Part shown: one piece after another, positions 1 through 11,893 of the stretch
How positions within the stretch are numbered: the first letter of the stretch is position 1
How the letters are laid out: each line of letters opens with the position of its first letter
Origin: Ryuthela nishihirai
Taxonomy: Eukaryota; Arthropoda; Arachnida; Araneae; Heptathelidae
DNA: 64,000 nucleotides
NCBI GenBank assembly: GCA_038380435.1
Contig: JAWZYU010000025.1
Span: 29,116,707-29,180,706, forward strand
Reading direction: 5' to 3'
Translations under genes and position numbers: made by a program
Notes under the pieces: generated by a model
Told to the model about the DNA's origin: nothing
Seen by the model: the letters and a program-made list of their open reading frames with translations, nothing else
The model's database searches: none

Positions 1-2129
1 TTTAGAAAAAACACAAAAAAAAAGATCAATAAAGCACCCTCACATCGAAGGTTTACAACATTTAAAACTCCTTCCTTCTAGAACACTGAAGGAAATAATT
101 GTATCAATTAATGGAATTAATTGCTGTTTATATTTCAATAAGTTATTGTTTACGTCATTTACTTTGTCAATAAACGCATTTGCTATATATCATTTACCTC
201 AGTTGTAATCTTTGGTGGCAATATTGTAAGTTTATATTTACAAAACTCATTAATATAGAGTGCTAGCAAAGAGATAACCAATGTTTTTGAGAAGCTGAAG
301 TGTGTGTGTGGGAGGGGGGAGGTCCAGTTTAAGGTGTGTGAGATATTTTTGGAGGTCAAACAAGAGAAAAAAATACCGAATTGACAACACTTGACATAAC
401 TAGTTGATCATTGGGTAGGGAATCCTTGGGGAGTAATTTATGCAGTCTGAGGATGATACTCGTATATATATATAGGTGGTTTGAAGACAGCTTAGAAAAT
501 TATCAAAAAGGCTAAGGGGCCATATATTTTAACTACCAAAACACTATTATGAAACCATTTGCTTGTGAAATGAGAATGCTGGAGAAAAGGATATTTTAAA
601 AATGTTGCCACTATTACTTCCCTTATTTCTAGCAGTTCAGTTTTACATTTCAGAACTGTTTATTTTCAGTTTATGAAGTGAGAAACATAATTGTGATTTC
701 ATTAGCATTCATTGAATAAAAGTTGATGTAAAAATTTCAAGAAAATGTAATAGTAACAATTTTCACTAACATGATTTTTTTAAAAATATCTGAAACTATA
801 CACAATATAAAATTAATCCTAAATGCATAACAAAAGAAGCAGTAGAACACATTAAATATCATGTATATTTGTTTGTACTGCTTACCCTACTTTCATACAA
901 GTAAAAAAAAATAACAGAAACATATAATTATGTAAATATACATATAACACATTTAGTTTAAGACAATTGAAAAAAAAAATATTTTCTATATTTTTTTGTT
1001 CCAAAAACTATTAACACAGGAAATGATATTCAATATTTACAATATTATATTAATGCAATTTGATATGCAAATAATAAATGATTAAGTTCAGAATTATGCA
1101 TATACTCTTTAAACAGAGTAAGATTTTTTTAAATCCTGATACCGTATATCATTCCTATAGCTGCTTACTATTTTTAGTAATATGCATTTAAGAACTGTTG
1201 GAACAGATGCTAAAATGGCATTTAAATATGTTCATAGAATATGTCTCTTGTACTACATTTAAATCAAAAATTAAAAACTCAATTCATTAAGTTCTAAGCA
1301 CCAATATGAAATTTTAAAAGTGGAAAAAAGTTTGCTTTTTCTAATATAAAGAAACAATTACTTTCAAAGAGGAAATATCAACTGTGAACAATCATTTAAT
1401 ACACTGTACAGTGAAATCTCTGCATAAAAGAAACTCAGAGGAAAGAGATTCTATTTAATAGAGGTTTTAATTTTACTAGATTTTAATTTCAATAATACAT
1501 AGCATAGGCTATTACCGGAAAACAAAAATACATTGCTTAATCAGTGAAACTTATATACATTTATATGTTTCAATATTATATATATTAGTGGAAAAATAAT
1601 AAATATATTTTAAAAATTACTTTCTTCCCCCCAGTCTTGCCTTTAAAATTATATGAGTCATGCATATTTTAGCAGTTAGGCTTTTCGTTTGAATTGAAAT
1701 TAAAACAAAGTATCAAACAATATTATTGATTTCTTCAATTTTGGTTTTCCAACATTTTATCGACTGTACCATTTATTTTTAACTATTCCTGTTGAATTCC
1801 AAATTTCAGTTGAAGGATGTCTTAATTTATGACTTACCACAATAAATTTGTCAGTTAGTTGCTATACACAACTTATTTTTAGTTAGTTTCTTAAAATAAA
1901 AAAAAGTTAATGTTTTTACTTTGTCTTCTGTGTGAAGACATTCAACTATTTTGATTTTAGAGATAAATTAAAAATTTCATTTGGATGGAAGGCCAAGCTG
2001 GTGTAAAAGGGGAGAGACATGGACACCACTATGGCAGAGCTCCTCACTAACAAGTGTGAAGACAGTTCTGGTGGAAACCAGGGAAAGAGATTTGTATCTT
2101 AGGAACTATATTCTCAAGGATTCATCTCA
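1..2129. other. AT-rich non-coding, nothing recognised
   Basis: Long A/T runs, no open frame of note, no repeat I recognise. Confidence 0.6.
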
Positions 2130-2209
2130 TGCGCATAGGATGTGGACATGCACACATCCTATGCGCAGTCACGTGATGTGCGAGGGATCCTTGCACATCA
2201 TGTGACTGC
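2130..2209. repeat. two adjacent perfect or near-perfect hairpins
   Basis: Hairpin 1 has 15-bp perfect arms TGCGCATAGGATGTG (2130-2144) and the inverse at 2153-2167. Hairpin 2 has 21-bp arms at 2165-2185 and 2189-2209 with two mismatches, both CpG in one arm against CpA in the other. They share the three bases at 2165-2167. GC-rich against the AT-rich surroundings. Confidence 0.9.
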
Positions 2210-2324
2210 ACCTAGCAGTACTTTTGAAGGAGGGCAGATTTGAAAGATGAACAATTGCAACTGGGATGATACAGCAGTGATGACTGTCTGGCTTCACTTT
2301 ATTTCTTTTGCTGGGTGTCATTGC

Positions 2325-3477
2325 AAGAGAAGATTTTGGGCTTAAACAATCTAGAGATCTGAAACTTTCTGATTTAGATTACGCTGATTTTTTTGGGTTG
2401 TTTTATCTCTGAGCAACATTTTTTTGCACACCATGGGCTAAATGGCCAGGTCACAAGGACCCCGAATGCTCAGAGAAGGTTATGGGAGGGGACCCACTGG
2501 AACAGCTGTTGGGAGACATATGGTAGCCTCCCATCAAAGCCATCCAGCATATTCTTTAACGTGCACAGGGTATGGCTCTTTCACACAGGGGGCCATGGCT
2601 TAACATTCCATCCGATGGACGGTGGCCTTTCCAAGCCCATCAGTGTCCCTTACTGACTATGGGCAGGGCGGGGAGTTTTATGGAGATAAGTATAATCTCA
2701 ACGCTGACCCAACTGGGACTCAAACCTGGGAACTGCAGATTACAAACCTGGCGAGCTACCGACTGAGCCATCCCCGCCCCAATTATGCTAATGATTTTGC
2801 CCTTATGGCAAATGATGTTGATGAAATGAACTCTTTCATTAGAGTTGTTGATGAGACTGGTATAGAGTAGGTTTGGTGATAGTGAGAAAACTAAAGTGAT
2901 GAAAATTGGTCAAGCAAGCTGTAGTTCAGTTAATCTAAACAGATACTGGTGATGTGCGACATGAGATAAACAGACGAATAGGTATTGCAACTGGGACCTT
3001 TAAAAATCTATGGAGAGTGTGGAGAAATAGGTGTATACACCTAAACACTAAAATTAGGCTGTGTAATAGTTTGGTTTGCTCTAGGGTTAGTTATGGTACT
3101 GAAACTTGGATCTTTTGTAAACAACAGGAAACTTGATGCCTTTGATTCTAGATGCTTAATAAATATCTTGGGCATTATGTGGTTCAATTTTGTAAGTAAT
3201 GATGTGATTAGGCAAAGTAGTTGGCAACCTCCTTTGAGCCATATATTGCACAGAGACTGTTGGTTTGGTTGTGTTGCTGTATGCATAACTATAGATTAGT
3301 GAACAGGTTTATGAACAGTGTGCCTAAAGGCCTCAGAAAAAAGGGGAGACTTAGGATGCAGTGGGTAGACAATGCCAAACAGGACCTTGTCAGAATTAGT
3401 CTACAGTGGCGAGATGCAGCAGATGTAGCTCATGAAAGATATGGTTGGACCTCTGTAGCTAATGGGTGCTTATGGAT
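2325..3477 (+). mobile_element. RTE-like LINE fragment, old, split by SINE A
   Basis: The 3' third of the same LINE. The piece 2325-2394 aligns to the RT region just before YADD ('gattttgggcttaaac', then 'tctgatttagattacgctga'). After the SINE at 2395-2779 it resumes with 'attatgctaatgattttgcc' and runs to the LINE 3' end near 3477. Peptide remnants include DEMNSFIRVVDETG, HEINRRIGIATGTFKNLWRV and SVPKGLRKKGR. About 57 bp are missing at 2940, frames are broken many times and the (GAT)n tail is lost. It is the oldest recognisable copy here. Confidence 0.82.
2395..2779 (-). mobile_element. SINE A, full length, inserted in LINE
   Basis: About 385 bp. On the minus strand it begins with a tRNA-like head: A box TGGCTCAGTCGGTAG near 2770-2756 and B box GGTTTGAGTCC near 2718-2728. 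A ~300-bp body follows, ending 'ctcagagataaaacaaccc' at the low end. It splits the old LINE copy 2325-3477 and is flanked by the duplicated LINE sequence 'attacgctgatttt' / 'attatgctaatgatttt'. This is the reference copy for the family here. Confidence 0.85.
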
Positions 3478-3524
3478 TCTTTTGTATGTAAGTGTTGGTA
3501 CCCCAAGATCTAGAAAAAACAGTT

Positions 3525-3562
3525 AGGTGGTGTGTGTGTGTGTGTATTGGGGGGGGGGGTGC
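3525..3562. repeat. (TG)n plus G-run
   Basis: A short (TG)n tract is followed by a run of ten or more G. Length is likely variable. Confidence 0.85.
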
Positions 3563-4019
3563 AAGAGTCTGGATTTCCGCTGTAGTGTAACAGCATTTCC
3601 CCTTGCCAACATTTTTCTTAGAGGTCTTTAAAAAAATTATTGAACAATGCATGAAATATGCACAAGTTTAATATTTTTTTTGCCTCTGTTACCCTTACTA
3701 GCAATCTCAAATGAAGGGAATGACCCTTTTGCACCTCCCCCCAGATCTGGCTTTGGGTGTTGGAACAACACCTGAAGGCTTGGTGTAGCCTTGTTTCAGA
3801 ACAGTTGAGAACTCTGCCTTGTCTAGTAACTTGATTGGTGGGTAATCACTGTTTCCTGTATTAATAGTACACTGTATCCTATGTCTTTGGATAAATTTCT
3901 ACATTGTACATAGTGTACATCAGTAGTTTAAGTAAATTGGCTTCTTCAATAGTTATCCTGGCATAGTGATAAAGTGTCCTTCAATAAAAAAAAAGCTCTC
4001 ACACAAGGACAATTAAGAA
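3563..4019. other. non-coding, nothing recognised
   Basis: Sequence after the old LINE fragment. No frame or motif of note. Confidence 0.5.
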
Positions 4020-4430
4020 AGAACTCACATCACAATAGATATTGATGAATTATTACAATTCAGTTTTCAAATCTTCTAATAGCAATAAAGTCCTCCCAAT
4101 GGTGCAAAATGCAAAAACTTATATGAATATTGCAAACAATCCACTTATGCCAGAAATTTTGGCAGTAAAGTGTGAAGGTCAAGAGGTTCACTTTGGCAGG
4201 TATGATTTGCCCCCTTACTTTCCAGGGAGGTTAAATGTTTTTTAAGGATACAAATGTGAAATTTTCTTTTTGTTGTTTAGGTACTAACATTATCATTTGA
4301 ATTTTCCCAATCATCCATTAGTTCGAATTTCTACTGTTAGAGAGATAAAAGCCAAAAATAAAAATTTCATACTCTTTGAAAATGAGTATCCCCCATTTGA
4401 TGTGTTATTCTTTGCTTTTTTTCCCCCTCT
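4020..4430. repeat. relative of the ~280-bp repeat
   Basis: Shares with 39604-40330 'gatattgatgaattatta', 'atttgcccccttact', 'cccaatcatccattagttc' and 'ctactgttagagag', in the same order, covering about one and a half units. Confidence 0.55.
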
Positions 4431-7400
4431 TCATCCTAAGAATTTGGAATATTTTTGCTTTTATATACTATCACACAATGCGATTGATTTCTAACAGCAC
4501 TAATACATATGTGGGGCTTCAACCAGAAAGAGAGCTGGTGCAACATTTCCCTGAGATGAAGGTGATCCCCCTTCCTTCCATGATTATCCTTCTTCCCCTT
4601 CTACTACTTCCTTTTAGCAGTAGGGCATATATTGTGTAACCTAGTTAAAGGAGTGCTGGACATAATGTACTAAATTGGTAAAAGTAGGGTGGGATGTGTA
4701 GTTGGATTTAAGAAAAAGTTGCCAAGTGTCTAATGCGGGAGTAAGTGGAGCAAATGGAGAGGAAAGGACCTCTCTTCTGGTATCTCTCTGATTCTGAGAA
4801 TATTATACTGATTGATGAAGTATCAGCAATCATAGTGTTATCCCATCTCCCTATGAAAAATGTTTACCTTTCTTAAACAGATACCCATTTGAAATCTCAT
4901 CCTTTTTCCCTAGAACTAAATTAGAAGTGTATTTGATCCATTCCTCTTGATTGTCAACAGTAAGTATTGCAAAAAAATTCAGTTTCCTGTACTAATTTTC
5001 TTTCTGTGTCTGGTTAAGAGAGAGTTTCTTCAACACTGTTTTAGTTGGCAGTACCAGGGAATTTTCCATTTAACAGAAGTTTTGATCTCATTGAGGTTCT
5101 ATCTTATAGAGGTTTTACTGTACATTTTCATTTACATTTTATTAGAATAATTTACACATAATTAACTATACCTTTTCAGTAACTATGAATACACACATAA
5201 ATGCTGAAAACTATTTGAAAGCGGTTAAAAATTATAACTTATCCATATGTAAACAAAACAAGGCTGAATATAAAACAAACTTTTGTGGTCATGTTACATA
5301 TTCTAAACTAGGCACATAGAAATGCACAGTGAATTAAGGCTGCTTTAAGTAACTGAAAAGCCTTTTCTTAATTAACTTGTATTGAGTATAGATATTGGTC
5401 AGATTTAATTTTTATTGCTTTTAACGAATTAGCCTTTATAAACATAAAAGACTGGAAATATGAAAACAATTATATGTTAACAAAAACTTTGCCATGAACA
5501 ATAAAAAATCTTAAATTTCAACTTTTTGCTCACTATTTAATAATTATATAATTAAGCACTGTTCAGCTTTTGATAATTTTTTCAAGTATTCCCTTTTTCA
5601 TTAATGAATTACCTATAATCATGCTACTCAAGAATTATGTGTCTATGAATTATTTATAGTATTTTAAGTTCCAAATAACAATAAGATTCTAATTTTATCT
5701 TCAGTCAATTATAATTAAAGTTCATAATACCCATTAATACAAAGAATTAAAAAAATGATTCTCAGGTTCACTAATTATCAAAATAGCTTTCTCTAATAGA
5801 GATAAATAATAATTTATCATGTCGATTTTCTTCCAGCTTTGGGATGTAGTACATAGGATTTAAAGACTAGATATTTCTGTGCCTTTTTGCTCAAGAAAAA
5901 TGGCAAAAATTCTAGAAATGTAAACTTTAAATATAGTTGCTTATACAGATAATTTTATGTTAATATCTATCAAAACATGCATGAAAAATAATATACTATG
6001 GCCAATCCAAACTATTAATGATCTCAAACTCCAGAATCTAAATACCTTGCTACACCCTTTCCCCTTATGATATATATTAAGAGCGGACAGTAAACGATTT
6101 GAAATATTAAAGAGTTTCAGTTTCTTCTGATAAGTACATTATTTGTAGCTTGTATGTTAACATTAGAATAAAATCGTTTAAAAACTATGTGCATTGCCCA
6201 AGATTTAATGCCTATCTATGTACATGTTTGTAATCTGTATCATGTGCAAAATTAAATATCTAAACAAAACTTAACTATTTTTAACTGAATTAATCTTTTA
6301 ATCTCTATTCTGTTATTGTAAAATGTAACTTAACATGATGGAGAGAGGTGTACATAAACCCAAAATTATTTTGTTTGTTTTAATGGCTAGCACACAAATA
6401 CACACAACAACAAAAAAAAAAACCTGACTTTATAACAATGAGGGCAAATAAGAATTGCAAAAAAAAAATTCTACCCAACTTTAATAAGGAACTTTGAAAT
6501 GCAATACTTATTCTTTTAACATGCACACTACAAGGCTGATACAAAATGAGCTCAAATGTCAAAAATAGGTATAGCTAATGAAACTCAAACGCATTTTCTT
6601 TTTATTAAATAATGTATTATTTAAGCTGCAAATGATTACTGAGGAGTAAAGTTCAAGGAATTAGTAGCACAAATATTTTTTTCTCAACTAATATACATGA
6701 TATAGCTATATTAAAAAAAATATTATGTTAACTGTTCTATCCATTTTTATGCTGACTATATTACACAGCTCATGATATTTTGTTATACTAACTATTGATG
6801 CACTTGTTTAATTAAAATAGCTTTTCAACATAAAAAGAATGCCTACAATGATGGTAGATTTCATTATTTGATGAAAGAAGCATCACTTAGACAATTCTGA
6901 ACACTGTCAGTGACAATAATCACTAACATATTGACATTCTAAAAAAATTGCAATGACAATATATTATATATCCAGCATATAACTGGCGAATTTGGATTCA
7001 ATTATCTATAGCAACATAATTCTATGATTCCATTCATTCTGTCTATTCACTGTAGCTGCAGAATACTCTGTTGTTTTTTCTCACATGATTGTTAGTTTTT
7101 TTCTCATATTAATAAGGAAAAAAGAAATAAGTGAGCATTAAATTGCTATCTTCAATGCTGGTATCATATCACTTTATTAAGAATCAGTTATCTCTGAATG
7201 TGATTTTTGTTTTCTCTGTTTTATAAAACACCAAATTCATTTAGGGATACTACCTTTATGAGAATTAGTAAAAGATAAGGCAACCACAATGGTTCTCTAT
7301 TTTATTTCTTTCTTTCATTATCAATAATTGCAGTTCATATTAATTTATAACAATTAAAATTATTTTAACAAGTAGTTCAGTGATCACTAATATTTTTAAT

Positions 7401-9711
7401 AACTAGTTTGACTGAACTAGTTAAATAACCCCACTGATAATTAGTCATAATACTGGAAATGTTCTTTGATGGAACCTTAGTTGTAATGTTTAAAATAATT
7501 ATTAATGTATGTGAGTATTTTTAGGTTATTCAACCTTAAGTATCCATATAAAAAGAAACAATTTTTACAGAAAACAGTTTAAACAACTTCTTTCACATGC
7601 AATATGTGCCTATCTTAAAACTATAAAAATTAAACAAGACAAAACAATTTGTGTCAATGCAATACATTGCCAGGAAAATGAAACTGAATTAGAATCCATG
7701 TGGCTAGTAATAGAATTTAATAAATTTATAATTCAATATTTATAAAAATTGTAAATGATTTATTTTCTCAATTGTACTTTTCAATGTTTATATGGAGTTA
7801 GACTGTTCTTTTAAATCTATAATTAACTTAAACCTATTAGCACTTTAAAGACTTCAAACAAATTCAAATGTTATCACCACAACATTGAAAAAACAGAATC
7901 ATAAGTAAACATTTATGATCATATATTAAAACCATCCTGTTTGGGAAACAGAGAAATGATTAAAAAAACGTACTATAGAGTTACACAGTTAAAAATATTT
8001 AAACATCTAAAGCATTATCTTCTAATTTTTTTTTTTAAGATTTCAGCTGCTTTGTAGATTTATAGCTAGATTTGTCCAGCATTTCAAAAGCTATAAAAAA
8101 TACTTAAAATTGGTTTTCCTTTGTTTATAAACCAATTTTAAATATTCTTAATTTATTTTAAATATCATTTAATAATTACTGCCATATGGTCACCACATAA
8201 TGCTGGTATACTTCATTCAGGCACAGATGCTTTTACAAATATATAAATAAAATTAATAACAATATCAACATATTATAGTTTACTAAAAAAATAATGTCTA
8301 TAAATAGATATTACTCAAAAGAAACAGATATTTTACTTTTCAAAAGTTTTTTTAAGCTATTTCCATCAGTATCTTTAGATATCAGTGGCAGAATTTAATC
8401 AAAAGCACCATAATGTGTAAAAGCTTAAATGTTGATTATTAGAAGTTATATTATCAAAACAAGTACAGATAGAATGGCTGAATAACAAGAATAGACACAC
8501 ATGCAATGCATGTACATTGAAAGAGGCAAAAGATTATTAAACATCAAAATGCAGCAAAAAAGAAAACCTTGTGAAATATTTTCGAAACAAAATAATTAAT
8601 GACTATTAAAGTTTATCAACACACCCAAAAGTTGGTATTTATTTAAATATATGAAAATATAATGAGATATTACTGCTACAGAATCATATACCTTGCAATA
8701 TCAGGATATTACATAATATATTAGATCATGCTGTCAAATTCTGCTTTCATCTTTATGAAACACACATTAAGTCTAAAAATGAATGATAACTCAATTTTAA
8801 ATGTGAAATATACTATTACTGACAAAAATATTATGAATTCAGAGCATCTGAAATATACCTGTGTACCCCACTTATCACTTTATCTGGATACAGACATATC
8901 ACAATACAACTACTATACATGTGTACATTCAGGCACAAAGTCTTTCAGTAGTAAAACACTTAAGTTCTCTATCATACTTGATGAATTTATATATATATAC
9001 AGAAATGATTTCAGAAAAGTGGAAAATATTAAATGGTTTACTGATGAATTTAATCTTTTAACAATTAATAATTTAGTGTAAAATCTATTAATTTAAAAAT
9101 AAATGGTACTATAAAACAAATGCTTATTACTGGAACATATTTTTTGTCATTAGTACATCTAACATCAAACTTTTTAGTCTACGTGGAATAATATCAGTTT
9201 AATTAAGCAACACCAAAAGGTAACAAAGTCAGTATATGCAACCTCTATACAAATTGTGGAATTATTATCATTGATTTATATTGATGCTCAATGAACTCTA
9301 TATTACTAAATCTGTTTGGAAAGTCTAAAAATACTTATTATCTTAAAGCCAGGACTAAAAAAACTTTGTATGGAATTAGGAGCCAGACATATTTTTGAGA
9401 CTTAAGAAGATAGCACTTTAGGAGCTCATGGTCAAAGGTTTTACTTATCAATAGTGTAATGAAGTAAAGCTAAAAAATTACGCATCACAATGAAATTTCC
9501 AGGTACCATAACAATTCAGGTCAGGTATTTTTCAAGCCCTGCATTAAAGCACACTAAAACCTACATGTTAATGAAAAGCTAAACTTCTTTCTTCCTTATT
9601 CTACAAGATGGCATAAAACTTTGACACACTAGTTATAGATGCAAAATATTTAAAACTTATGCTGCTAAAACTGTTAGATGCAAATGTCTCCAAAACATTC
9701 AAATATTGATC
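4431..9711. other. AT-rich intergenic, nothing recognised
   Basis: Over 5 kb without a credible exon on either strand. A 117-codon frame at 8728-9081 has AT-driven composition and no domain resemblance. Confidence 0.55.
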
Positions 9712-9761
9712 CATATTAGATATTTTGTTAACTATTAGTTAACAGTGAAATATCTAATATG
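9712..9761. repeat. 50-bp AT-rich palindrome
   Basis: 'catattagatattt' at 9712 pairs with 'aaatatctaatatg' at 9761, and inner 'gttaact' with 'agttaac', with a 3-nt bulge. Isolated in otherwise featureless DNA. Confidence 0.8.
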
Positions 9762-10212
9762 TTGAAACTGTTTCACAATGGCTGTTAAAATGTGTTTACA
9801 GTAACTATAGATCTGTCTTCTATGGCTGTTTTTTATATTTACAATAAAAATTAAAGTCTAAAACTGTTTCTAGATAACATTTATCATTGCTGTTAAATTC
9901 CATTTTCATCAACATCATATGCTTATTTGCCTAGACATCAGAAAAATAAAAATTATCTGATGAGAAAACCAATTATATGGAAAATATGAACAGCTTTCTG
10001 CAGAAAATGGATAACCGAAGTATAAATTTTTAATTAAAATTTCAGTTTAGGGCATAGTGCAATTCAAAAGTCTGGATAAGTTTGTTAGAATGCATGAAAA
10101 TGCTGCAAACCATCATGGATATTTTGCTTCCTAATTATTACTGCATCAATTGTAGTCCCTAGCAATCACTGACTGTTTTTTTTTCCTTATAACATTTCAC
10201 CTAAGTCTGCCA
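9762..10212. other. flank of LINE copy 1
   Basis: No gene seen. The last ~60 bp may belong to the LINE 5' end, as the 'tccctag' motif here has a loose match upstream of copy 3. Confidence 0.45.
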
Positions 10213-10687
10213 ATGGCCAGCCCTAGCACCTAATGTCCGACCCCGCCTTCTCGTGGTGCGGACCGTTAGTAATTTTCAAAAGAGATACTCTCTTGTGGAA
10301 GTGAACGGAAGGGGAGGGCTGCCAGATTAGTGTGGCCTACTGATCTGGACAACTATGGCTACTTTTCTTTTTTTTCTACCCTGCTGAGGAGTGGTCAACC
10401 ACACAGGACCCTGGTGCTGACCATATAAACCTACTAGACTGGACAGATATATGGCTCTGAGCTTGATTATGGATCCTGATTTTGCTGCACTGGTGGGCTT
10501 CTGTGGAGGGAAAATCTTCCGCTGTGTTTTCTGTTTGTTTGTGGGTTGACAGCCCCAAGTGAATAGATTCACAGGATATGTTTATCAGCTGGTGGATAAT
10601 CCTGAGCAGAAGTCATCGCAGGCACCTGAACTCTTTGCTTCTATTGGCATTGTCAAATTCTACATTGGAGGAAGTCTTCCAGTGTAG

Positions 10688-11893
10688 ATGGCTTCAACCT
10701 TTAGTAGTGGGGGAACAGGTCTTTACCCCATGTCTGCGATTAGGGGGCTGTTTGATATTGTCGGCACTCCCTCTCTCAATAAACATAGTTTCTTTAAACA
10801 TCCCACTAACCATTTTCTCTCCTTAGGTAGTTGGAATGTGAGGACTCTGCACAGAGCTTTTTCTCTTGATGTCCTCACACAAGAATTCCACCGTTATAAT
10901 TTAGATATTCTCGGCTTGCAAGAGACCAGATGGACAGATAAAGGTCAGATTCTTAAAAATAATCTTAAATTTCTCTTTTCAGGGAGGGACGACAATAAGC
11001 ATCACCAAAGCGTGGGTCTGCTTCTCAGCAGACACGCTAGCGATGCTCTTCTAGGATATGAGTGCATTAATGAAAGGTTTCTTACAGCAAAATTTCAGAC
11101 AAGCGTTAAAGACTTGAATGTTATCTGCTGTTATGCCCCCACTGAGGATGCCGATGAGGATCAGAAGGATAGGTTTTATGAACAACTTCAGGATATTTTG
11201 AATTCTATCAATAAAGGAGATATTACCCTTGTTCTTGGTGACTTCAATGCCAAAGTTGGTACTGATTCTGACCTTTGGGGAGGAGTAATAGGCCCTTTTG
11301 GTATTGGTAGCTGCAATGGCAATGGGCAACGTCTCCTACAGGTAAGTAAACTCAATGGATTCAGAATAACTAACACTTATTACAAACACCGCCACATACA
11401 TAAGTACACATGGGTTTCACCTGACGGGCTGCATAAGAACATGATTGATTACATATTAATTAACAGCAAATGGGCTAGTTCTGTTAGGAATACCAGGGCA
11501 TATAGGGGAGCTGAAATTGGATCTGACCATTACCTGGTTAAAAGTGTGTTGCAACTTAAACTTAAAAAGTGTTGTGCTAGGGTTAAAAAATTTACTTTTA
11601 ATACTGAAGCTCTGAAAGATCCAGTTATAGCTAAAGCTTACCATGATAGGTTACTTAGTCATTATGACAGTCATGGTTTGCTTACTACTGAAGTTGAGGA
11701 AGAATGGGATCATTTTAAACAGGCTTTTTTGGACACTAACAGTACTCTTTTAGGAAAAAAGGAGCAGAAGAGGCAAAATTATCTGAGTGATAAGGCACTT
11801 GAGCTTATTTCGGAAAGAAAGAACTGCAGGAATGCCCTTAATCAATATCCTACTAGTACTAATAGAAAGCATTACAGAGAACTTAATAAATGA
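10688..11893 (+). CDS. LINE apurinic-like endonuclease (separated from RT)
   Basis: 401-residue frame. An exonuclease-endonuclease-phosphatase fold is visible: GSWNVRTL at residues 47-54, catalytic Glu in LQETRW (about 79), GDFNAKVG at 184-191 and the C-terminal SDH at 279-281. All expected catalytic residues are present. The frame ends at a TGA created by an 8-nt deletion; in the copy at 43726-47345 the same frame runs on into the RT. The true start is uncertain, and this Met is simply the first in a frame that is open through the endonuclease. The enzyme would nick target DNA for target-primed reverse transcription. Confidence 0.85.
   Translation: MASTFSSGGTGLYPMSAIRGLFDIVGTPSLNKHSFFKHPTNHFLSLGSWNVRTLHRAFSLDVLTQEFHRYNLDILGLQETRWTDKGQILKNNLKFLFSGRDDNKHHQSVGLLLSRHASDALLGYECINERFLTAKFQTSVKDLNVICCYAPTEDADEDQKDRFYEQLQDILNSINKGDITLVLGDFNAKVGTDSDLWGGVIGPFGIGSCNGNGQRLLQVSKLNGFRITNTYYKHRHIHKYTWVSPDGLHKNMIDYILINSKWASSVRNTRAYRGAEIGSDHYLVKSVLQLKLKKCCARVKKFTFNTEALKDPVIAKAYHDRLLSHYDSHGLLTTEVEEEWDHFKQAFLDTNSTLLGKKEQKRQNYLSDKALELISERKNCRNALNQYPTSTNRKHYRELNK

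Noticed and set aside
4042..4639. Overlapping small frames
   Set aside because: They lie in the diverged ~280-bp repeat and AT-rich flank, with no conserved peptide.
8728..9081. 117-codon open frame
   Set aside because: Composition follows the AT content, no domain resemblance, no splice context fitting the SNX13-like gene.
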